64,000 bases of DNA from Oscillospiraceae bacterium. Its GTDB lineage: Bacteria; Bacillota; Clostridia; Oscillospirales; Ruminococcaceae. The position numbers and the translations under genes are program-made. The first letter of the stretch is position 1. Each line of letters starts with the position of its first letter. Positions 60,095 through 64,000 of the stretch are shown one piece after another. The notes beneath the pieces were generated by a model. The model saw nothing but the letters and a program-made list of their open reading frames with translations, searched no databases and was not told the DNA's origin. The stretch covers positions 1 through 64,000 of the forward strand of contig JAGASN010000027.1 of assembly GCA_017847875.1 (NCBI GenBank). Reading direction: 5' to 3'.

Positions 60095-60793
60095 ATGCTT
60101 GACCCGAAACCCTATCTTGAAAAAGATTTTGCATATCATGCGGATATGCTCGATGCGCTTCTTGATGAAAAAACAAAGGTGCTTTATTCCGAAGAGGACG
60201 GAGTCATGCTTCGCATCGGCGGAAAAGGTCCTTTTGCAATTTCCGCAAAAACCGCCGAAGCAATGACAAAAATGGCTTCGCTTATCGAAAAGGAACGCTA
60301 TATGGCGGTTATCCGCCCGCTTAAATTTCTTCCGGAATTTTTTGCGGTAAAAGGGAACGCCGAAACAATGCCCTGTTACCAGGCGGCATATCCCGGTAAG
60401 GAACCGGTTCCGGAATATGAAGTTCCGGGAATTGAAATTAGACCGCTTACAATGGAAAATCTTTCTTTTGTATGCGAAAATTATGATGACGACGAAGAAT
60501 ATATGAAAAGCCGGATCGAATACGGAATGCTCGGCGCTTTTGACGAAAAAGGAAACTGCGCCGGATTCGTCGGTTTCCATGGCGAAGGTTCAATGGGTCT
60601 TTTAACGGTTCTTCCGGAATACCGCCGAAAAGGTATAGGAATTGCCATTGAAGCAAAAAACCTTAACCGCCGCCTTTCCGAAGGAAGAATCCCTTTCGGA
60701 CATGTTGTTGTCGGAAACGAAAAATCAATGGGACTCCAGCGAAAGATCGGAATGGAATTTTCCGATAATATCGTAACATGGGTCTTTAAATAA
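60095..60793 (+). CDS. GNAT-family acetyltransferase
   Basis: 232 residues from the ATG after AGGAAG. The acetyl-CoA motif TVLPEYRRKGIGIAIEAKNLNRRLSEGRIPFGHVVVGNEKSMGLQRKIGMEF covers about 170-222; residues 1-120 form a weak N-terminal region. Target unknown. Confidence 0.85.
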   Translation: MLDPKPYLEKDFAYHADMLDALLDEKTKVLYSEEDGVMLRIGGKGPFAISAKTAEAMTKMASLIEKERYMAVIRPLKFLPEFFAVKGNAETMPCYQAAYPGKEPVPEYEVPGIEIRPLTMENLSFVCENYDDDEEYMKSRIEYGMLGAFDEKGNCAGFVGFHGEGSMGLLTVLPEYRRKGIGIAIEAKNLNRRLSEGRIPFGHVVVGNEKSMGLQRKIGMEFSDNIVTWVFK

Positions 60794-60840
60794 AATAAAA
60801 AAAGTTTCAAAAAAACTTATGAGGATAAAAAGGATCAAAA

Positions 60841-61710
60841 ATGTCTAAAAAAAGTTTTATCGAAGCAAACAGAATAAGCTTCAGCTATCCGAGCTATGAA
60901 GGAGAAATTCCCTCTCTTGTTCTCGATGGGGTGGATGTTTCCATCGAAGAGGGCGAATTTGTTGCGGTTCTCGGTCATAACGGAAGCGGAAAATCAACCC
61001 TTGCGAAACATTTCAACGCAATTCTTGTTCCGACGGAGGGAAGCGTTTCCGTAAGCGGAATTTCAACCGCGGAAGAAACAAAGCTTTTCGAAATCCGCCA
61101 GGAAGTGGGAATGGTTTTCCAGAACCCGGATAACCAGATAGTTGCGACCATAATCGAAGAAGACGTTGCTTTTGCGCTGGAAAATCTCGGAGTTCCGCCG
61201 AAAGAGATTCGCGAAAGGGTTGACGATGCCCTCAAAAAAGTTGATATGTATGACTATCGCCTTCATGCACCGAACCAGCTTTCCGGCGGACAGAAGCAGA
61301 GAATCGCAATTGCCGGAATCATCGCAATGCGTCCGAAATGCGTTGTTCTTGATGAACCCACCGCAATGCTCGATCCGAAAGGCCGCAGAGAGGTTATGGA
61401 AACCATTAAACAGCTCAACAAGGAACTTGGAATCACCGTTGTTATAATCACCCATTATATGGACGAAGCGGCAATGTGCGACCGGGTTGTTGTGGTCGAT
61501 GACGGAAAGATTATTATGGATTCGACCCCGAGAGAAGTTTTCGGAAGCGTTGAAAAAATAAAGGAACGCGGTCTTGATGTTCCCCAGGTCACAGAACTTT
61601 GCCACGAACTCAGTAAGGAAGGATTTGATGTTCCATGCTGCGTGCTCACGGAAGAGGAATGTGTTGAAGCTCTTGAAAAACTCCTGAAAGGCGGTGCTCA
61701 GAATGGCTGA
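60841..61710 (+). CDS. ecfA1: ECF transporter ATPase subunit A1
   Basis: 289 residues. Walker [15 protein letters not shown]-loop [19 protein letters not shown], signature LSGGQKQR and Walker [13 protein letters not shown] are complete; the Q-loop form is typical of EcfA1. Overlaps ecfA2 by eight bases. With EcfA2 and EcfT it powers vitamin uptake by several S components; one candidate S component is at 9318. Confidence 0.97.
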   Translation: MSKKSFIEANRISFSYPSYEGEIPSLVLDGVDVSIEEGEFVAVLGHNGSGKSTLAKHFNAILVPTEGSVSVSGISTAEETKLFEIRQEVGMVFQNPDNQIVATIIEEDVAFALENLGVPPKEIRERVDDALKKVDMYDYRLHAPNQLSGGQKQRIAIAGIIAMRPKCVVLDEPTAMLDPKGRREVMETIKQLNKELGITVVIITHYMDEAAMCDRVVVVDDGKIIMDSTPREVFGSVEKIKERGLDVPQVTELCHELSKEGFDVPCCVLTEEECVEALEKLLKGGAQNG

Positions 61711-62578
61711 TGCAATCATCAGAACCGAAAATTTAAGCTACGTCTATTCGGAAGGAACTCCTTATGAGCACCGTGCAATAGATAACGTAAACATAGAAAT
61801 TGAAAAAGGTTCTTTCGTCGGGCTTATCGGCCACACCGGTTCCGGAAAATCCACCCTGATCCAGCATCTCAACGGACTTATAAAGCCGACTTCCGGAAAA
61901 GTTTTTGTGGATGGTGAAGATATTTGGGAAAAACCGAAGGAAATCAGAAAATTCCGCTTCAAAGTCGGTCTTGTTTTCCAGTATCCGGAGCACCAGCTTT
62001 TTGAGGAAACCGTCCGCAAGGATATCGCTTTCGGACCGAAAAACATGGGACTTTCCGATGCGGAAGTTGAAGAAAGGGTCCTTGAAGCCGCAAAACATAC
62101 CGGTTTGACCGCGGATTACCTTGAAAAATCGCCCTTTGAACTTTCCGGCGGCGAAAAAAGAAGAGTTGCAATCGCGGGCGTGCTCGCAATGAAACCCGAG
62201 GTGCTCATTCTTGACGAACCCACCGCAGGTCTTGACCCGAAAGGCAGAGAATTTATTCTTTCGGAAATCAAGGCTTACCACGAAAGCACCGGAGCAACAG
62301 TTATTCTTGTTTCCCACAGCATGGAGGACGTTGCCCGTTTTGCAAGCCACGTGCTCATAATGAACCATTCCAAAGTTGCAATGTACGGAAAGACCCGAGA
62401 AATCTTCAAAAGGGTCGATGAACTTTGTGAAATCGGGCTCGAAGTTCCCCAGATAAGCCGCGTTTTTGCAAAACTCCGCGAAAAGGGATACAATGTTCCC
62501 GAAAGCGTGCTCACCGTTTCCGAAGCAAAAGAAGCAGTGCTCAATCTCCTTAAAAAAGGAGGCGAAGCAGATGCTTAA
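61703..62578 (+). CDS. ecfA2: ECF transporter ATPase subunit A2
   Basis: 291 residues from the ATG at 61703, behind a weak GGCGG site and overlapping ecfA1. Walker [15 protein letters not shown]-loop [21 protein letters not shown] (EcfA2 form), signature LSGGEKRR, Walker [13 protein letters not shown]. Overlaps the ecfT start. Confidence 0.97.
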   Translation: MADAIIRTENLSYVYSEGTPYEHRAIDNVNIEIEKGSFVGLIGHTGSGKSTLIQHLNGLIKPTSGKVFVDGEDIWEKPKEIRKFRFKVGLVFQYPEHQLFEETVRKDIAFGPKNMGLSDAEVEERVLEAAKHTGLTADYLEKSPFELSGGEKRRVAIAGVLAMKPEVLILDEPTAGLDPKGREFILSEIKAYHESTGATVILVSHSMEDVARFASHVLIMNHSKVAMYGKTREIFKRVDELCEIGLEVPQISRVFAKLREKGYNVPESVLTVSEAKEAVLNLLKKGGEADA

Positions 62579-63389
62579 AGATATAACTTTCGGTCAGTAT
62601 TTTCCGGGAGATTCCATAATCCACCGCCTTGACCCGAGAATGAAGCTCATTCTTATCGTTGCATATATCGTTCTGCTTTTTGTTGCGGACGGTTTGTTTT
62701 CTCTTCTTATCGGTGCGGGAATGGGAGTTATCTTCTATGCGCTCTCAAAACTTCCCTGGAAGCTTGTAATAAAATGCATAAAGCCCATTATGCCCATTAT
62801 AATCTTTACCGCCGTGCTCAACGTTTTCTTCGTTGAAGGCGAACCGCTTTTTGAATGGAAATTTATTTCGATTTCCGAAAAAGGCGTGCTCACTGCGATG
62901 CTCATGTGTATCCGCATAATCTGCCTTATTGCCGGAAGCAGCCTTCTGACCTATACCACAACCCCCATTGCGCTTACCGATGGTCTTGAAAGACTTATGA
63001 AACCGCTTCAGAAGATAAAAGTTCCGGTTCATGAGCTTTCGATGATGATGACCATTGCTCTGCGTTTTATCCCGACCCTTATTGATGAAACCCAGAAGAT
63101 AATGGCGGCACAGAAAGCAAGAGGCGCAGATATGGAAAGCGGAAACGTTATCGAAAAAGCGAAGGCGCTTATCCCGATCCTTATCCCGCTTTTTGTTTCC
63201 GCATTCAGAAGAGCGGACGAGCTTGCACTTGCAATGGAATGCCGCTGCTATCACGGCGGCGAAGGCAGAACAAGGATGAAGCAGCTTAAACTTTCCGGAA
63301 AAGATTTCGGCGCGGCTCTTTTTGTTACCCTCGGTTTTGCCGCAATTATCCTTATGAATATGTTCGGTCCGGAGGTGTTCAGACTTTGA
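62571..63389 (+). CDS. ecfT: ECF transporter transmembrane subunit T
   Basis: 272 residues from the ATG within the ecfA2 end, behind AAAGGAGG. About five helices and the coupling motifs with paired Ala-Arg-Gly (AAQKARGADME) and RRADELALAMECRCYHGG are present. The stop overlaps the truA start by three bases. Confidence 0.97.
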   Translation: MLKDITFGQYFPGDSIIHRLDPRMKLILIVAYIVLLFVADGLFSLLIGAGMGVIFYALSKLPWKLVIKCIKPIMPIIIFTAVLNVFFVEGEPLFEWKFISISEKGVLTAMLMCIRIICLIAGSSLLTYTTTPIALTDGLERLMKPLQKIKVPVHELSMMMTIALRFIPTLIDETQKIMAAQKARGADMESGNVIEKAKALIPILIPLFVSAFRRADELALAMECRCYHGGEGRTRMKQLKLSGKDFGAALFVTLGFAAIILMNMFGPEVFRL

Positions 63390-64000
63390 GGAATCTTCTG
63401 CTGACCATTTCTTATAAGGGCACTAATTACCATGGATTCCAGGTCCAGAAAAACGCCGTTACCGTTGCGGAAACTCTCCAGGACGCAATGCAGGTTCTTT
63501 TCAAAGGCGAAAGACCGGATATAAAAGGCTGTTCAAGAACCGATGCCGGCGTCCACGCCAATATGTTCTGCGTAAGTTTTAAAACCGAAAGCGATTTCGA
63601 CTGTGACCATATCCGAAGAAGCCTTGACGCGCTTCTTCCGGATGATATTGCCGCGGTGGACTGTGAAGAAGTTTCCGAAAACTTCCACGCAAGATATTCC
63701 TGCAAGGGAAAACGCTATGTTTATAAAATCTGGAACGCGCCCTATATGAGCCCTTTTTGGCAGGGACTTGCGCTCCATTATCCGAAACCCATTGACGAAA
63801 ACTTTCTCGATGCGGTCTGCACCGATTTTATTGGAACCTATGATTTTTCCGCTTTCTGCGGTTCAAACGGCGACCAGGAGGATTTCACCAGAACGATTTT
63901 CGATTGCCAGGTTGAAAGGGAAGGGGAACTTGTTACCTTTTCCGTAACCGGCGACGGTTTTCTTTATAACATGGTCCGTATAATGGTCGGAACCCTTCTT
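63386..64000 (+). CDS. truA: tRNA pseudouridine(38-40) synthase, N-terminal 205 residues
   Basis: A TTG start overlapping the ecfT stop, behind GGAGGTG, opens a frame that runs off the right edge. MRNLLLTISYKGTNYHGFQV, the catalytic Asp in SRTDAGVHA, RYVYKIWNAP and FLYNMVRIMVGTLL are diagnostic of TruA. The linkage ecfA1-ecfA2-ecfT-truA is the standard Bacillota order. Confidence 0.97.
   Translation, partial: MRNLLLTISYKGTNYHGFQVQKNAVTVAETLQDAMQVLFKGERPDIKGCSRTDAGVHANMFCVSFKTESDFDCDHIRRSLDALLPDDIAAVDCEEVSENFHARYSCKGKRYVYKIWNAPYMSPFWQGLALHYPKPIDENFLDAVCTDFIGTYDFSAFCGSNGDQEDFTRTIFDCQVEREGELVTFSVTGDGFLYNMVRIMVGTLL

Overview
The window looks like a chromosomal segment of a Gram-positive, low-to-moderate GC Bacillota bacterium, most likely class Clostridia (an Oscillospirales or Ruminococcus-like gut lineage). 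That placement is an inference. It rests on strong GGAGG ribosome sites, frequent TTG starts, a phenylalanyl T-box, a PyrR attenuator, a GTP-type PEP carboxykinase, an energy-coupling-factor (ECF) transporter, lipobox lipoproteins, a possible NPxTG sorting signal and many intergenic palindromic repeats. No rRNA, CRISPR array, prophage or transposase was seen.

Layout. 1-5.7 kb: start of an unknown gene, a lipoprotein, an OmpR-type regulator and histidine kinase, a DUF1385 membrane protein and prmC. 5.7-11.1 kb, minus strand: an Ig-like surface protein, the pyrR-uraA operon behind a PyrR attenuator, an ECF S component with a zinc ribbon, and ychF. 11.3-18.5 kb, plus strand: a second two-component system followed by an HtrA-type protease with a matching operator, a 55-residue protein, tsaD and pckG. 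18.5-32.7 kb, mostly minus strand: an M20 amidohydrolase with a polar amino-acid ABC transporter, two EamA transporters, a HAD phosphatase, a DUF6809 gene divergent from a ribbon-helix-helix gene, tRNA-Leu, a four-helix-bundle gene between inverted repeats, and a tightly overlapping murD, M42, M42, GNAT, PLP-enzyme run.

32.8-46.3 kb: a zinc-ribbon membrane protein, a repeat-rich surface protein and asnA driven by the same 30-bp promoter element, a TetR/alcohol-dehydrogenase pair, a pseudouridine synthase, a PAP2 phosphatase, an AI-2E-family permease with deoB, a group of envelope genes (GIN-domain lipoprotein, EcsC, second lipoprotein) and an amidohydrolase. 46.5-51.5 kb, minus strand: a nitroreductase and a pheS - unknown gene - pheT operon behind a T-box. 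51.8-64 kb: NAD(P)HX repair, a small lipoprotein, tRNA-Val with a duplicated 3' end, ruvCAB-glmM, an rRNA-type methyltransferase, GNAT, ecfA1-ecfA2-ecfT and the start of truA.

The most notable candidates are: (i) the DUF6809/ribbon-helix-helix pair with three tandem GGTACC operators on an 11-bp period; (ii) a TGTTCA-N5-TGTTYA operator shared by a two-component system and the adjacent HtrA gene; (iii) a four-helix-bundle gene enclosed by 32-bp inverted repeats beside tRNA-Leu, resembling an rRNA intervening sequence placed outside an rRNA; (iv) an unknown gene lodged between pheS and pheT; and (v) nine copies of composite palindromic repeats. All identifications come from reading the sequence; no database search was run.
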